Shown here piece after piece: positions 7,471 through 17,737 of a DNA stretch of 53,185 nucleotides (position 1 is its first letter; every line of letters starts with the position of its first letter). The stretch lies in contig JAQGLW010000028.1 in the NCBI GenBank assembly GCA_028292665.1, forward strand, positions 1 to 53,185, written 5' to 3'. A model generated the notes under the pieces. That model worked only from the letters and a program-made list of their open reading frames with translations, was not told where the DNA came from and made no database searches. The position numbers and the translations under genes are program-made. This stretch comes from Herminiimonas sp. (GTDB lineage Bacteria > Pseudomonadota > Gammaproteobacteria > Burkholderiales > Burkholderiaceae_D).

Positions 7471-8481
7471 TTACCGCGAGTTTTCCTGGATGGTAGTAAC
7501 ATTGTTTGCCGTGCCGCGGTCATGCCTGGAGCCGAAAAATTCGCGGAATTTACGCGTGACTCTTGCCAGCGCATGACTTTCTTTTTCCACCGGCACTTCG
7601 TTTCTCAATGCCTTTTGGAGCGTAAATACACTTTGCGGCCGGTCCAGCGGATCGATCAACAGACACCAGCGGATTACCTGAATCAACTCCGGAGAGTATA
7701 CGCCTTCCAGTTTGCGATAGTGGCTTTCCATCCTGTCGTTGACCTTGCGCTGATCCGCCGGCTGCGGCGGGGCGCCGACCATGCAGGCGAACATCGATGC
7801 GCCGATACTGTATATGTCGGTCCACGGACCGAGGTTGCCGCTCTTCGAATAGAGTTCCGGCGGCGCAAATCCGGGCGTGTACATCGGATACAGTTTCGGC
7901 GAATCGGTTCTGAGCGTCTGTCGCGCCGCGCCGAAATCGAGCAGGATCGGAGTGCCGTCGACGCGCAAATAGATATTGGCCGGCTTCAAATCGAGATGCA
8001 GCAATTTGTTGGTATGCACTTCCCGCAAACCGTTCATCACCTGGCTGAACATCTTGCGGATAAACCGCTCCGACACCAGCGGTTTTTCCCCCTTGTCGCG
8101 GCGGCGCAGAATATGGTCTTGCAGCGAGCGGCCGGATTCGTATGCCATCACCATGTAGACGGTTTCATTGGCACGAAAGAAATTGACGACGCTGACGACG
8201 TTCGGATGGGAAATGCGCGCAAGTGCGCGGCCTTCCTCGAAAAAACACTTCAACCCAATGCGAAAAACCGGTAAATTTTCGGGAGAGATCAGCGGAACCA
8301 GTTCGCCCGGTTGACGCAATGCCAGGGAACTAGGCAGGTATTCCTTGATCGCGACCGCATTGCCGTCTTCATCGTACGCCAGGTAGACGATACTGAACCC
8401 GCCTGATGCAATCTTCTTTACAATGCGGTATCCAGCAATGTCTAATCCGTCCGGCAATGGAGCATTGTTCTGCGCGGCCAT
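7471..8481 (-). CDS. Ser/Thr protein kinase (Hanks type), soluble
   Basis: The 336-residue protein has a kinase domain from about residue 17 to 290: glycine loop ASGGFSIVY, catalytic lysine K46 in VAIKEYLP, HLDLKPANI with D164 and N169, DFG at 182-184, and an APPE motif. The arginine of the usual HRD is leucine, a change seen in kinases that do not rely on activation-loop phosphorylation. No membrane segment or PASTA domain is present, so it acts in the cytoplasm. It is first of a minus-strand group with the PP2C phosphatase, rph, rdgB and hemW, and is divergent from yicC. The substrate is unknown. Confidence 0.9.
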   Translation of the reverse strand: MAAQNNAPLPDGLDIAGYRIVKKIASGGFSIVYLAYDEDGNAVAIKEYLPSSLALRQPGELVPLISPENLPVFRIGLKCFFEEGRALARISHPNVVSVVNFFRANETVYMVMAYESGRSLQDHILRRRDKGEKPLVSERFIRKMFSQVMNGLREVHTNKLLHLDLKPANIYLRVDGTPILLDFGAARQTLRTDSPKLYPMYTPGFAPPELYSKSGNLGPWTDIYSIGASMFACMVGAPPQPADQRKVNDRMESHYRKLEGVYSPELIQVIRWCLLIDPLDRPQSVFTLQKALRNEVPVEKESHALARVTRKFREFFGSRHDRGTANNVTTIQENSR

Positions 8482-8642
8482 ATTTATCCTGTCTTTGTGG
8501 GCTGAAAGTTTGCCGGAGCGGGAATAATGCTCGTCAAGCGCTTGAGCGGTTCAATTTCCGTTCGGTTACTTGAATTCGGCAGACTCTTGCGGATTGTGTG
8601 TATAAATCGCTGTTTTGTAAAGAACAAATCGAGGACTGAATT

Positions 8643-9557
8643 TTGACTATTTCCAGCATGACCGGATATGCGGTCACCACGCGTGAAACTGCCGGCGGCA
8701 CATTGACGATTGAAATCAAGAGCGTGAATTCGCGTTTTCTCGATTTGCAATTCCGGATGAATGACGAATTGCGTGCGGTGGAACCCGCTTTGCGCGAAGC
8801 GCTGATGGGGCGCGTTACACGCGGCAAGGTGGAGTGCCGGCTCAGTTTCGGCCGCAAGGCCGCCGGCGGCACGACGCAGGCGCTCAATGCGGCATTGCTC
8901 GGCTCATTGGCAAACTTGCAAGCTCAAATACGCAAACAATTCGGCGATGCGCCTGCGATGTCGGTCAACGAACTGCTGCGCTGGCCGGGCGTGATCGAAG
9001 AAGCGGACATCGGACAGGAAACCCTGCAAGCCGATGTGGCCGCGACAATGGCGGCGACGCTGGATGCATTCATCGAATCGCGTACGCGCGAAGGCGCGGC
9101 ACTTGAAGCAATGCTGTTGTCCAGAGTGGACGAAATGGAAGCGATCGTGCAGCGCATTACGCCGCTGATTCCGCAGGCCGTCTCGCAATTCCAGCAAAAA
9201 GCGACGGAACGATTGCAGGAAGCGCTGGGGTTGGCGCTGAAAAATGGCGACGCCGGGTCCCCTGCATTGTCCCGCGAAGAGGTGATCGAGCGGATCCGCC
9301 AGGAAGTCACGTTGTACGGTATCCGCATCGACGTATCCGAGGAATTGACCCGCCTGTCGGCGCATCTGTCGGAAACCCGTCACATTCTTGAAAAAGGCGG
9401 ACAGGTAGGCAAGCGCCTGGATTTCATGATGCAGGAATTGAACCGCGAAGCCAATACGGTCGGCTCCAAGGCAGCGGCAAAAGAATTGTCCGATGCCTCG
9501 ATGGCAATGAAGCTGCTGATTGAGCAAATGCGCGAACAAGTCCAGAATCTGGAATAG
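8643..9557 (+). CDS. YicC-family endoribonuclease
   Basis: The 304-residue protein shows the YicC_N domain (MTISSMTGYAVTTRE start, SVNSRFLDLQFR, PALREALMGRVTRGKVE) and the DUF1732 C-terminal domain (QEVTLYGIRIDVSEEL..HL, GKRLDFMMQELNREANTVGSK). E. coli YicC cleaves RNA and affects small-RNA turnover. The start is a TTG at 8643 preceded by GAGGA at good spacing; the next ATG at 8658 would cut into the conserved N terminus. It leads a plus-strand run yicC-gmk-rpoZ-relA/spoT, an order found in many proteobacteria. Confidence 0.92.
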   Translation: MTISSMTGYAVTTRETAGGTLTIEIKSVNSRFLDLQFRMNDELRAVEPALREALMGRVTRGKVECRLSFGRKAAGGTTQALNAALLGSLANLQAQIRKQFGDAPAMSVNELLRWPGVIEEADIGQETLQADVAATMAATLDAFIESRTREGAALEAMLLSRVDEMEAIVQRITPLIPQAVSQFQQKATERLQEALGLALKNGDAGSPALSREEVIERIRQEVTLYGIRIDVSEELTRLSAHLSETRHILEKGGQVGKRLDFMMQELNREANTVGSKAAAKELSDASMAMKLLIEQMREQVQNLE

Positions 9558-9724
9558 CCGACGCCGGAATGCATGATGCAAAAACAACCGGCCATGTCAT
9601 CCGATACGCCGGCTTTGACGGCTCAATCGATAATTTACCGGCGCGTGGTCTGCACTTCCGTTGGTCGCAGGTGCCGCCCCGGCCCATCACTTTTTGATTT
9701 TTGCGCACGATACCGAGGTCTTTG

Positions 9725-10372
9725 ATGCCTACTGTTAACGCTTCTTCCGGCAGCCTGTTCATGGTTGTCGCGCCGTCCGGCGCGGGCAAATCCACGCTGG
9801 TCAATGCACTGCTGGCGCAGGAACCCGCAATCAAATTATCGATTTCCTACACTACCCGCACGCCCCGTCCAGGCGAGCAAAATGGCCGGGAATATCATTT
9901 CATATCGGTCAAGGATTTTTTGACAAGACGCGAAACGGGTGAATTTTTAGAGTCGGCCGAGGTCCATGGTAATTACTACGGCACATCGCGCGTGCTGATC
10001 GCCGAACAAATGAAGGCGGGAACCGACGTTTTACTGGAGATCGACTGGCAAGGCGCGCAACAGGTAAAAAAACAATTTCCGAACGCAGTCGGTATATTCA
10101 TTTTGCCGCCGTCGATTGCTGCTCTGGAGGAACGTTTGAAAAAACGGGGGCAGGATGATCGTCAGGTGATTACCCGCCGTATTCTGGCTGCAGGCGGCGA
10201 AATCGCGCACGCGCCCGAGTTCGAATATGTTATTATTAATCAAGAGTTTGCGACTGCTTTATCCGAACTGACCGCGATCGTCAAAGCGACTCGTTGCCGC
10301 TTTGCCCAACAAGCGGCGCGCAGCACATCCTTGTTCGCCCAATTGGGCATTCACGCCAATTTTTTAAGCTAA
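9725..10372 (+). CDS. gmk: Guanylate kinase
   Basis: This enzyme phosphorylates GMP to GDP with ATP, in the cytoplasm. The 215-residue protein has the P-loop APSGAGKST at 16-24, the GMP-binding [13 protein letters not shown] with the following GREYHF, and the lid region [10 protein letters not shown]. The start at 9725 is preceded by GAGG; the longer frame from 9701 lacks a ribosome site. It is followed 21 bp later by rpoZ. Its place next to a ppGpp synthetase is fitting, since GDP and GTP are the substrates for ppGpp and pppGpp. Confidence 0.95.
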   Translation: MPTVNASSGSLFMVVAPSGAGKSTLVNALLAQEPAIKLSISYTTRTPRPGEQNGREYHFISVKDFLTRRETGEFLESAEVHGNYYGTSRVLIAEQMKAGTDVLLEIDWQGAQQVKKQFPNAVGIFILPPSIAALEERLKKRGQDDRQVITRRILAAGGEIAHAPEFEYVIINQEFATALSELTAIVKATRCRFAQQAARSTSLFAQLGIHANFLS

Positions 10373-10393
10373 TACCGATTTTTAGGAGCATGT

Positions 10394-10597
10394 ATGGCCC
10401 GTATCACAATCGAAGATTGTCTCAAACAGATTCCGAACCGTTTTCAGCTGACGCTGTCTGCTACATATCGTGCCCGCCAACTGCTGCAAGGTCACACACC
10501 GAAAGTGGATGCGAAAGACAAGCCGACCGTAATCGCATTGCGTGAAATCGCTGCCGGCAAGGTCGGGATTGAGATGCTGAAAAAAGTCCCCAGTTAG
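10394..10597 (+). CDS. rpoZ: RNA polymerase omega subunit
   Basis: The 67-residue protein begins [19 protein letters not shown] and has the conserved RARQLLQG and [15 protein letters not shown] segments of omega. It helps assemble the beta' subunit and forms part of a ppGpp binding site on RNA polymerase. TTAGGAG precedes the start. The gene lies between gmk and the (p)ppGpp synthetase, the usual proteobacterial order. Confidence 0.96.
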   Translation: MARITIEDCLKQIPNRFQLTLSATYRARQLLQGHTPKVDAKDKPTVIALREIAAGKVGIEMLKKVPS

Positions 10598-10639
10598 CAC
10601 TAATCAACATGACCGCCATGCGGCTGATACTTATCCAGT

Positions 10640-12907
10640 ATGAACCTGACGCCTGCAGATTCAACGTTATCAGCAGCTCCCAATAAACGAGCGGCATCCG
10701 ACCGCTCGTCCAAAGATAAAAAATCAACAGCAACTGACACGGCGCCGCCTGGCGCAGGCGTCGCATCAGTCACGCAGCTGACCGCCAAACTTGCCGATTA
10801 CCTGACACCTTCGGAACTGAAGAAGGTCAAGGAAGCCTATCGCTTTTCAGACGAAAAACATCTGGGTCAGATGCGCAAGTCAGGCGAGCCGTATATTTCG
10901 CATCCGATTGCCGTCGCTGAAATCTGCGCGGACTGGAAACTCGATGCGCAAGCCATCATGGCCGCGCTGCTGCATGACGTGATGGAAGATCAGGACGTCA
11001 AGAAAGACGAACTGATCGAGCGTTTCGGCGCACCGGTCGCGGCCTTGGTCGACGGCTTGTCCAAGCTGGAAAAAATCGAATTCCAGAGCCAGGTCGAAGT
11101 GCAGGCTGAAAACTTCCGCAAGATGCTGCTGGCGATGGCGCGCGATGTGCGGGTAATTCTGGTCAAGCTGGCCGATCGCCTGCACAACATGCGCACACTC
11201 GGCGTAATGGCAGCCGACAAGAAGCGCCGCATCGCGCGCGAGACGATGGAAGTTTATGTGCCGATTGCGCACCGTCTGGGGTTGAATAACATCTACCGCG
11301 AGTTGCAGGACCTCGCGTTTTCGCACATCTATCCGGTTCGCTACAAGACGCTGGCCAAGGCCGTCAAGGCCGCGCGCGGCAACCGGCGCGAAGTGGTCAG
11401 CAAGATTCTCGAATCCGTCAAGAACACGCTGGCTGCGACAGGAATTCAGGCGCAGGTCTACGGCCGTGAAAAAACGCTGTTTGGCATATATCGCAAGATG
11501 CGCAACAAGCAATTGTCGTTTTCGCAGGTGCTGGATGTGTACGGCTTTCGCATCGTCGTCGACAGCTTTGCCAATTGCTATGTCGCATTAGGCACGCTGC
11601 ATGCGCTGTACAAGCCAATGCCGGGCAAGTTCAAGGATTACATTGCAATTCCGAAGCTCAATGGCTACCAGTCTCTGCATACCACGCTGATCGGCCCTTA
11701 CGGCACGCCGGTCGAATTCCAGGTCCGTACGCAGGACATGCACCGCGTTGCCGAATCCGGCGTCGCAGCGCACTGGCTTTACAAGAATGAGGAAGGCACG
11801 CTGACCGATTTGCAGCAGCGCACTCATGCGTGGCTGCAATCGCTGCTCGATATTCAGAAGCAAACCGGCGATTCGGCGGAATTCCTGGAGCATGTCAAAG
11901 TCGATCTGTTCCCCGACTCGGTCTACGTGTTTACGCCAAAATCGACAATCATCGCATTGCCGCGCGGCGCTACCGCGCTCGACTTTGCCTACACGATTCA
12001 CACCGATATCGGCGACCAGGCGATTGCCGCCAAAATCAATCATGAACACGCGCCGCTGCGTACCGAATTGCGCAATGGCGACATTGTGGAAATCGTTATT
12101 TCACCGACGTCACGACCGAGTCCGACGTGGCTCGCGTTTGTCCGCACCGGCAAAGCGCGTTCTGCGATCCGGCATCATTTGCGGACCATCAATCTGCCCG
12201 AATCGATCGAACTGGGGCAACATCTGCTGACGCAGGCGCTGATCGCATTGAATCTCGACCCCAGCATACCCGCGCCTCTCGCAGAAAGGCTGCTGAATGA
12301 ATCGAGCGCAAAATCGCTCGAGGAACTGTACGCCGATATCGGAGTAGGCAAGCGAATGGCGACACTGGTAGCGCGGCATATTTCCGGCCTGGTCGAAAAC
12401 GACCAGGCGTTCGTGCCGTTGACCGATGGAGCAAGCGAAATATTGTCCAACAGACTGGAACCGGTCATCATCTACGGCAATGAGGGGGTTGCAGTGCAGC
12501 TGGCGCCATGCTGTCTGCCTATTCCGGGCGATAGAATGATCGGACATCTGAAGCGCGATCAGGGATTGATGGTGCATGCGACCGACTGCTATATCGCAAA
12601 ACGCCAGCGCGCGAAAGAGCCGGACCGCTGGATCGAAGTCACCTGGGGCACAGAACTGAATCGCCGCTTCGATTGCCGCATCAAGGTGCTGGTCCATAAC
12701 GAGAAAGGCGTGCTGGCTCGCGTTGCCGCCGAAATCGGAGAATCCGATGCCAACATCATGTATGTAGGCATGGACGATGACGAAGACCATGTAATGAAAC
12801 AATTGCGCTTTACGGTGCAGATTGAAGATCGCATCCATCTGGCGCGCCTGATGCGCAATGTCAGGCGCATACCGAACGTCGCGCGCATTCTGCGCGAACG
12901 CAGCTAA
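10640..12907 (+). CDS. spoT: Bifunctional (p)ppGpp synthetase/hydrolase (SpoT type)
   Basis: The 755-residue protein has the domains in order: HD hydrolase (about 60-210, with HP..AE, HDVMED at 112-117 and RLHNMRTLG), synthetase (about 260-370, with YGREKTLFGIYRKM and KDYIAIPKLNGYQSLHT), TGS (about 430-490) and a C-terminal ACT domain (about 680-755). The hydrolase residues are intact, and the basic KFKD form of the synthetase motif is that of bifunctional enzymes rather than of RelA. It makes and degrades the stringent-response alarmone. About the first 50 residues are low-complexity, and the start at 10640 is the best in-frame ATG. Confidence 0.95.
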   Translation: MNLTPADSTLSAAPNKRAASDRSSKDKKSTATDTAPPGAGVASVTQLTAKLADYLTPSELKKVKEAYRFSDEKHLGQMRKSGEPYISHPIAVAEICADWKLDAQAIMAALLHDVMEDQDVKKDELIERFGAPVAALVDGLSKLEKIEFQSQVEVQAENFRKMLLAMARDVRVILVKLADRLHNMRTLGVMAADKKRRIARETMEVYVPIAHRLGLNNIYRELQDLAFSHIYPVRYKTLAKAVKAARGNRREVVSKILESVKNTLAATGIQAQVYGREKTLFGIYRKMRNKQLSFSQVLDVYGFRIVVDSFANCYVALGTLHALYKPMPGKFKDYIAIPKLNGYQSLHTTLIGPYGTPVEFQVRTQDMHRVAESGVAAHWLYKNEEGTLTDLQQRTHAWLQSLLDIQKQTGDSAEFLEHVKVDLFPDSVYVFTPKSTIIALPRGATALDFAYTIHTDIGDQAIAAKINHEHAPLRTELRNGDIVEIVISPTSRPSPTWLAFVRTGKARSAIRHHLRTINLPESIELGQHLLTQALIALNLDPSIPAPLAERLLNESSAKSLEELYADIGVGKRMATLVARHISGLVENDQAFVPLTDGASEILSNRLEPVIIYGNEGVAVQLAPCCLPIPGDRMIGHLKRDQGLMVHATDCYIAKRQRAKEPDRWIEVTWGTELNRRFDCRIKVLVHNEKGVLARVAAEIGESDANIMYVGMDDDEDHVMKQLRFTVQIEDRIHLARLMRNVRRIPNVARILRERS

Positions 12908-12941
12908 GCTGTGCGTTAAAGACCCTGCTGCGACACTACTG

Positions 12942-14300
12942 TCACTCTGTGTGCATGCTTTTGTGCAGCCTGCGCAATCCCAGCCATACGGCAACCGCAA
13001 TCAACGGAATCAGAATGCCGGTCGCAATATCGGGATTGACTGGCCAGCCTGCGGCTTTGGCCGCCTTGCCGGCGTAATTGAACAATCCGGCCAGATAGTA
13101 GGAAATCGCCACTACCGATAGCCCCTCCACCGCTTGCTGCAGGCGCAGTTGCTGCGCTGCCCGTGTATTCATCGACTGCAGGATTTTACGGTTTTGCTGC
13201 TCCTGCACGAGACCGACCCTGGTGCGCAACAGATCGTTGGTGTTGGCAATGCGTTCGGCCAGCGCTTCCTGCCGCCGGGCAATTGCTGCGCAGGTATTCA
13301 TCGCCGGCGCCAAGCGGCGTTCCATGAATTCGCCGATGGTCGGTATGCCCTCGATCCGGGTCTCGCGCAGTTCTTCAATGCGTGCATGCACCAGCCGGAA
13401 ATACGCCTGCGATGCGGAAAAACGATAATTGTTGTCGAGCGAAAGTCTTTCGATACGCGCTGCCAGCCCGGTGATATGACGCAGCAGAGCCTGTTCTTCA
13501 TCCGCATCGCGCAGGTGCATGGCTGATGCCGATGTCGAAAGCGCTTCGTCCATGTCCACCATGGCCGCCGTCAGTGCCGCCAATTCGCCCTCGATCGCAT
13601 TCAGAATAGGCGTTGCCTGCTGCGCATGCGGCAAACCGAGCAGCGCCATCATCCGGTAAGTCTCGATCTCCAGCAGACGCTGGACCAGCCGTCCCGATTG
13701 CTGATCGCGCAATCCCAGATCGCGCACGATGAAACGGCTGAATCCATCCGCATGAATCAAAAAATCGGTACAGATTTCGGCATCCTGCAATACCTGGCTG
13801 CCGACCAGCGTACTCCCCTCGAATACGCGGCGCATGTCCGGTGCAGATGCATCGATTGAAGAGGTCGCCTTATCGAGCACCACATGCGCCGCCACCATGA
13901 CCTTGCCCTGCAAACCGAGCAGCCACTCTTGCGGCACATGGAACAGCGGGGCTCGTTGAAACGCATTGCCGACAGGCAGACTTGTTTCATGCCGCTCGGC
14001 AAACGTATAGGTCGCGAATTCCGTATGGCATTCCCATTTCAGCCGAAACCGACCGAAGTCATGGAAGAAATACTTTGCTTCAGGACCAGGTGCAGCCACG
14101 CCGAAATGGGTACACAAGGCTGAAAGAAATTGATGCCGACTGGCCGAATCATCGCTATGGGCATTGGTATTTTCACGAGAATATACAGCCAGATGGGTCA
14201 GGCTCTCAGGCGCATCGAGCCGCAGAAAGGGGCGCGAATGCACCTCGGCCGCCAAAGGCACGCGCAACGGATGATTCAACCGGGAATAGACAATGGACAT
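12942..14300 (-). CDS. DUF3422 family membrane-anchored protein
   Basis: The 452-residue protein opens with HPLRVPLAAEVHSRPF, the mark of the DUF3422 family of predicted membrane-anchored proteins. The large N-terminal part is soluble with coiled-coil potential around residues 240-370. Two membrane segments lie near the C terminus (VVAISYYLAGLFNYAG and TGILIPLIAVAVWLGL), and a basic end follows. The function of the family is unknown. I chose the ATG at 14300, just before the conserved segment; an in-frame start at 14351 adds an unlikely cysteine-rich leader. It is convergent with relA/spoT, with only 34 bp between. Confidence 0.85.
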   Translation of the reverse strand: MSIVYSRLNHPLRVPLAAEVHSRPFLRLDAPESLTHLAVYSRENTNAHSDDSASRHQFLSALCTHFGVAAPGPEAKYFFHDFGRFRLKWECHTEFATYTFAERHETSLPVGNAFQRAPLFHVPQEWLLGLQGKVMVAAHVVLDKATSSIDASAPDMRRVFEGSTLVGSQVLQDAEICTDFLIHADGFSRFIVRDLGLRDQQSGRLVQRLLEIETYRMMALLGLPHAQQATPILNAIEGELAALTAAMVDMDEALSTSASAMHLRDADEEQALLRHITGLAARIERLSLDNNYRFSASQAYFRLVHARIEELRETRIEGIPTIGEFMERRLAPAMNTCAAIARRQEALAERIANTNDLLRTRVGLVQEQQNRKILQSMNTRAAQQLRLQQAVEGLSVVAISYYLAGLFNYAGKAAKAAGWPVNPDIATGILIPLIAVAVWLGLRRLHKSMHTE

Positions 14301-14447
14301 GGGTGCGATAAATTTTCGTTGTGTTTCAGCAAAACAAATCCTGCATCGCAATAATAACGATATTTAAGACCGGATAATATATTCGGATTGATGCGGCCGA
14401 TGCAAATTGCAAAAACCGGCGGCTTCGGCGGAACAGAGAATGACCGG

Positions 14448-14999
14448 CTACTGAGCCGGATAATGCACTTCGAGGATATCGAGTTCTTCCATGCCTGCCG
14501 GGGTGTTCAGTGTAACCAGGTCGCCTTCCCGCGCTTTGGTCAATGCCCTCGCAACCGGCGAAACCCAGCTGATCTTGCCGTGCAGCGGATCGATTTCATC
14601 TATGCCGACGATGGTCACCGTATGCTGTTCGCCCGCATGATTCTCGTAAGTCACCGTTGCGCCGAAAAATATCTGGTCGCTGCCGTGATGTACGCTTGGA
14701 TCGACCACTTCGGCAATATCAAGACGCTTGGTTAGAAACCGGATGCGACGATCAATTTCGCGCAAGCGGCGCTTACCGTAAATGTAGTCGCCGTTTTCGG
14801 AACGATCTCCATTCGATGCGGCCCAGTGGACAATGCGCACCACTTCGGGCCGCTCCACATCGATCAGCTGCAGCAACTCCTCCTTGATGCGCTGATAGCC
14901 TGTCGGCGTGATGTAATTTTTTGCGCCGGCCGGCATCTGCGGCATCGCGCCGTCCAGATCATCGTCGTCGTCCGTTTCTTTGACAAATGCCTTATTCAT
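14448..14999 (-). CDS. greB: Transcription elongation factor GreB
   Basis: GreB inserts its coiled coil into the secondary channel of RNA polymerase and triggers cleavage of backtracked RNA. The 183-residue protein has the N-terminal coiled coil (YITPTGYQRIKEELLQL, GDRSENGDYIYGKRRLREID) with acidic tip residues, and the C-terminal globular domain ending with GDLVTLNTPAGMEELDI. The basic patch and SENGDYIYGKRRLREIDRR favour GreB over GreA. A leading acidic stretch DDDDD (residues 11-15) is an extension. The start is the second of two adjacent ATG codons. Confidence 0.93.
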   Translation of the reverse strand: MNKAFVKETDDDDDLDGAMPQMPAGAKNYITPTGYQRIKEELLQLIDVERPEVVRIVHWAASNGDRSENGDYIYGKRRLREIDRRIRFLTKRLDIAEVVDPSVHHGSDQIFFGATVTYENHAGEQHTVTIVGIDEIDPLHGKISWVSPVARALTKAREGDLVTLNTPAGMEELDILEVHYPAQ

Positions 15000-15208
15000 C
15001 ATGGCCTGTTGCAGCGTGCATGTACGCCTGCGCCGCCGTTAAATTCAATGAAACCGCTCTTTGGAGAAATGTCTTTGATGAAAAGATTTCCGTTATGAAA
15101 TATACAGACAGTGCGCCGGTCACCACGGATAAGAACCTGCTGTTGAAATCATGCCGGCAAATTATTGTATCGGACATGATGCACGTCACAACACGGTTGC
15201 AAAATACC

Positions 15209-16126
15209 TCAAACGCGCCGCGTCCCGGTATAGGGTGCGGTGGTCTGACCGGATTCCAGCGTGAATCCTGCGCCCGCATCGCTTCCCAGCGTCTTCGCCA
15301 GGTATGGCATCAGCTCACGCAACATCGGTTCCAGCGTCCACGGCGGATTGATCACGAACATGCCGCTGCTGTGCAGGCCAAAACCATCGGGCGAAGGCGT
15401 ACTGACCGACAGCGTGACGTCAAGCCAGCCATTGGCGGTCAGCCGCTTGAGCTTGTCGGGCAACTGGCGCGATTCCAGCCGATGCAGTACCGGATACCAA
15501 ACCGCATAAGTACCGGTTGCAAAACGCGTCAACGCATCTTGCAGGGTAATTCTCACACGCCGGTAATCGTCCTTGTCTTCGTAAGGCGGATCGATCAGGA
15601 TCAGCCCACGGCGCGATGGCGGCGGCAGCATTGCTTTCAAGCCGGCAAAGCCGTCGCCTTTCTGGATCATTACACGCTTGCCACGGATAGTCGGCCGTTG
15701 CCCCTGAGCCGCCGCATGCGCTTCGAGCTTGCGAAAGTTATCTTCCAATATCTTGCTGTCGCTCGGGTGCAGCTCGAACAGCCGCAAACGATCCTGTTCA
15801 CGCATGGTCTTGTCGGCGCAATAAGGCGAACCGGGGTAATAGCGCATTTTGCCGCTCGGATTCAGCGACTTGATCAGTTGCACGTATTCTGCCAGCGGCG
15901 CAGGCAAATCCTTTCGGTCCCATAGCCGGCTGATGCCGGTTTCATACTCGGCATTTTTAGCTGCATAACCGCCATCGAGCGCATATACACCCGCTCCGGC
16001 ATGGGTGTCGATGTACATGTAGGGCGTGTCTTTCTGGCCCAGGTAATGCAGCAACTGGATGGTCACAACATGCTTGAGCACGTCCGCGTGATTGCCCGCA
16101 TGAAAGGCATGGCGATAACTCAGCAT
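15209..16126 (-). CDS. rlmJ: 23S rRNA (adenine-2030 N6)-methyltransferase RlmJ
   Basis: The 305-residue protein opens MLSYRHAFHAGNHADVLKH, the diagnostic N terminus of RlmJ (YhiR), and has the SAM site DTHAGAGVY around residues 41-49 and the catalytic motif DPPYE of N6-adenine methyltransferases. It methylates A2030 of 23S rRNA before ribosome assembly. It stands as a single minus-strand gene between greB and aceA, with about 200 bp of non-coding sequence downstream. Confidence 0.93.
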   Translation of the reverse strand: MLSYRHAFHAGNHADVLKHVVTIQLLHYLGQKDTPYMYIDTHAGAGVYALDGGYAAKNAEYETGISRLWDRKDLPAPLAEYVQLIKSLNPSGKMRYYPGSPYCADKTMREQDRLRLFELHPSDSKILEDNFRKLEAHAAAQGQRPTIRGKRVMIQKGDGFAGLKAMLPPPSRRGLILIDPPYEDKDDYRRVRITLQDALTRFATGTYAVWYPVLHRLESRQLPDKLKRLTANGWLDVTLSVSTPSPDGFGLHSSGMFVINPPWTLEPMLRELMPYLAKTLGSDAGAGFTLESGQTTAPYTGTRRV

Positions 16127-16256
16127 AGGGAATTCTATCGTGGTAAAAAATGGAAGAAGGCTTCATTTTAACAAGCCGTCGCATTATGCAGCGTTATTCC
16201 TGTTCATTGTCGGCATTATTTGCCCGGAAAGCCCAGGCAATCCGTGCGACGCAATA

Positions 16257-16287
16257 AAAAGCCGCACCCTTGTGAGGTGCGGCTTTT
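16257..16287 (-). terminator. Bidirectional rho-independent terminator after aceA
   Basis: A 12-bp stem pairs AAAAGCCGCACC (16257-16268) with GGTGCGGCTTTT (16276-16287) around a 7-nt loop. It gives a T run on either strand. It lies about 70 bp downstream of the aceA stop. Confidence 0.85.
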
Positions 16288-16357
16288 CTCTTCTTCTTCA
16301 GGGGAAAGCATCTCCTCCAACCCTTGGACGATGCTGTAAATCAGCAGCGGAATAAAA

Positions 16358-17653
16358 TCAGGCAACCTTCTTGTCAAAAAATTGTTCATCTTCGGTCGAA
16401 CCATGCAATGCGGTGGTTGACGATACGCCCTGCTGAATTGCCTGGGTTACGGCATCGAAGTAACCGGTACCGACTTCGCGCTGATGCTTGACGGCAGTGA
16501 AACCTTTATCGGCAGCGGCGAATTCGGCTTCCTGCAATTCAACAAATGCGGACATCTGGTTACGTGCATAGCCGTGAGCCAGATTGAACATCGAGTAGTT
16601 CAACGCGTGAAAACCAGCCAGCGTGATGAACTGGAACTTATAACCCATCGCACCCAATTCTTTTTGAAATTTTGCGATGGTTGCATCGTCGAGGTTTTTC
16701 TTCCAGTTGAACGATGGCGAGCAGTTATAGGCCAGCATCTTGCCCGGAAACCTGGCATGGATTGCCTCTGCAAATTTCTTGGCAAAGACCAGATCCGGCT
16801 TGCCGGTTTCGCACCATACGAGGTCCGCATAATCGGAATATGCCAGCGCGCGCGCGATCGCCTGCTCGATGCCGGGACGAGTCTTGTAAAAACCTTCAAC
16901 CGTGCGCTCACCCGTGCAGAATGGCTTGTCGATGTCGTCCACATCGGACGTCAGCAAATCGGCGGCTTCGGCATCGGTACGCGCAATCACCAGAGTCGTG
17001 GTGCCGCTGACATCGGCAGCCAGACGCGCTGCATTGAGCTTTTCGACAGCCTCACGGGTCGGAACCAGCACTTTGCCGCCCATATGGCCGCACTTTTTCA
17101 CCGAAGCCAACTGGTCTTCGAAGTGTACGCCCGCGGCGCCTGCTTCTATCATCGCTTTCATCAGTTCGTAGGCATTCAATACGCCGCCGAAACCGGCTTC
17201 CGCGTCAGCCACGATCGGTGCGAAGAAGTCGATATCGTTCTTGCCTTCCGACCACTGGATCTGGTCGGCGCGCTGGAATGTGTTGTTGATGCGCTTGACC
17301 ACGGTCGGCACTGAATTCGCCGGGTACAGCGATTGGTCCGGATACATTTCGCCAGCCATGTTGGCATCGCCCGCGACTTGCCAGCCGGACAGATAAATCG
17401 CTTTCAAGCCGGCTTTGACTTGCTGCATTGCCTGATTGCCGGTAAGTGCGCCCAGTGCATTGACGAACGGCTCGTTATTGACCAGATTCCATAGTTTCTC
17501 GGCGCCGCGCTTGGCGAGCGTATGCTCGATTTGTACCGAACCGCGCAAACGGACCACGTCTTCCGCGGTGTAGTTGCGCTTGATTCCTTTCCAGCGAGGG
17601 TTCTCGGCCCAATCTTCGGCCAATGCTTGGATTTGCTGTTCGCGAGATGCCAT
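16358..17653 (-). CDS. aceA: Isocitrate lyase
   Basis: Isocitrate lyase splits isocitrate to succinate and glyoxylate, the first step of the glyoxylate bypass for growth on acetate and fatty acids. The 431-residue protein has the catalytic [10 protein letters not shown] (C188) and the metal-binding DAEAGFGG motif. The start at 17653 is fixed by AGGAG 7 nt upstream and by the family N terminus [15 protein letters not shown]; a longer open frame to 17755 is untranslated leader. An 18-bp palindrome 85 bp upstream is the likely operator. No malate synthase gene is nearby. Confidence 0.96.
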   Translation of the reverse strand: MASREQQIQALAEDWAENPRWKGIKRNYTAEDVVRLRGSVQIEHTLAKRGAEKLWNLVNNEPFVNALGALTGNQAMQQVKAGLKAIYLSGWQVAGDANMAGEMYPDQSLYPANSVPTVVKRINNTFQRADQIQWSEGKNDIDFFAPIVADAEAGFGGVLNAYELMKAMIEAGAAGVHFEDQLASVKKCGHMGGKVLVPTREAVEKLNAARLAADVSGTTTLVIARTDAEAADLLTSDVDDIDKPFCTGERTVEGFYKTRPGIEQAIARALAYSDYADLVWCETGKPDLVFAKKFAEAIHARFPGKMLAYNCSPSFNWKKNLDDATIAKFQKELGAMGYKFQFITLAGFHALNYSMFNLAHGYARNQMSAFVELQEAEFAAADKGFTAVKHQREVGTGYFDAVTQAIQQGVSSTTALHGSTEDEQFFDKKVA

Positions 17654-17737
17654 GGTTATTCTCCTGTGATAAAACGATAGTAAGAAATAAAATGAAAACC
17701 GATGACTGAATAATATGCGCTTTTTTGCGAAGCAACA

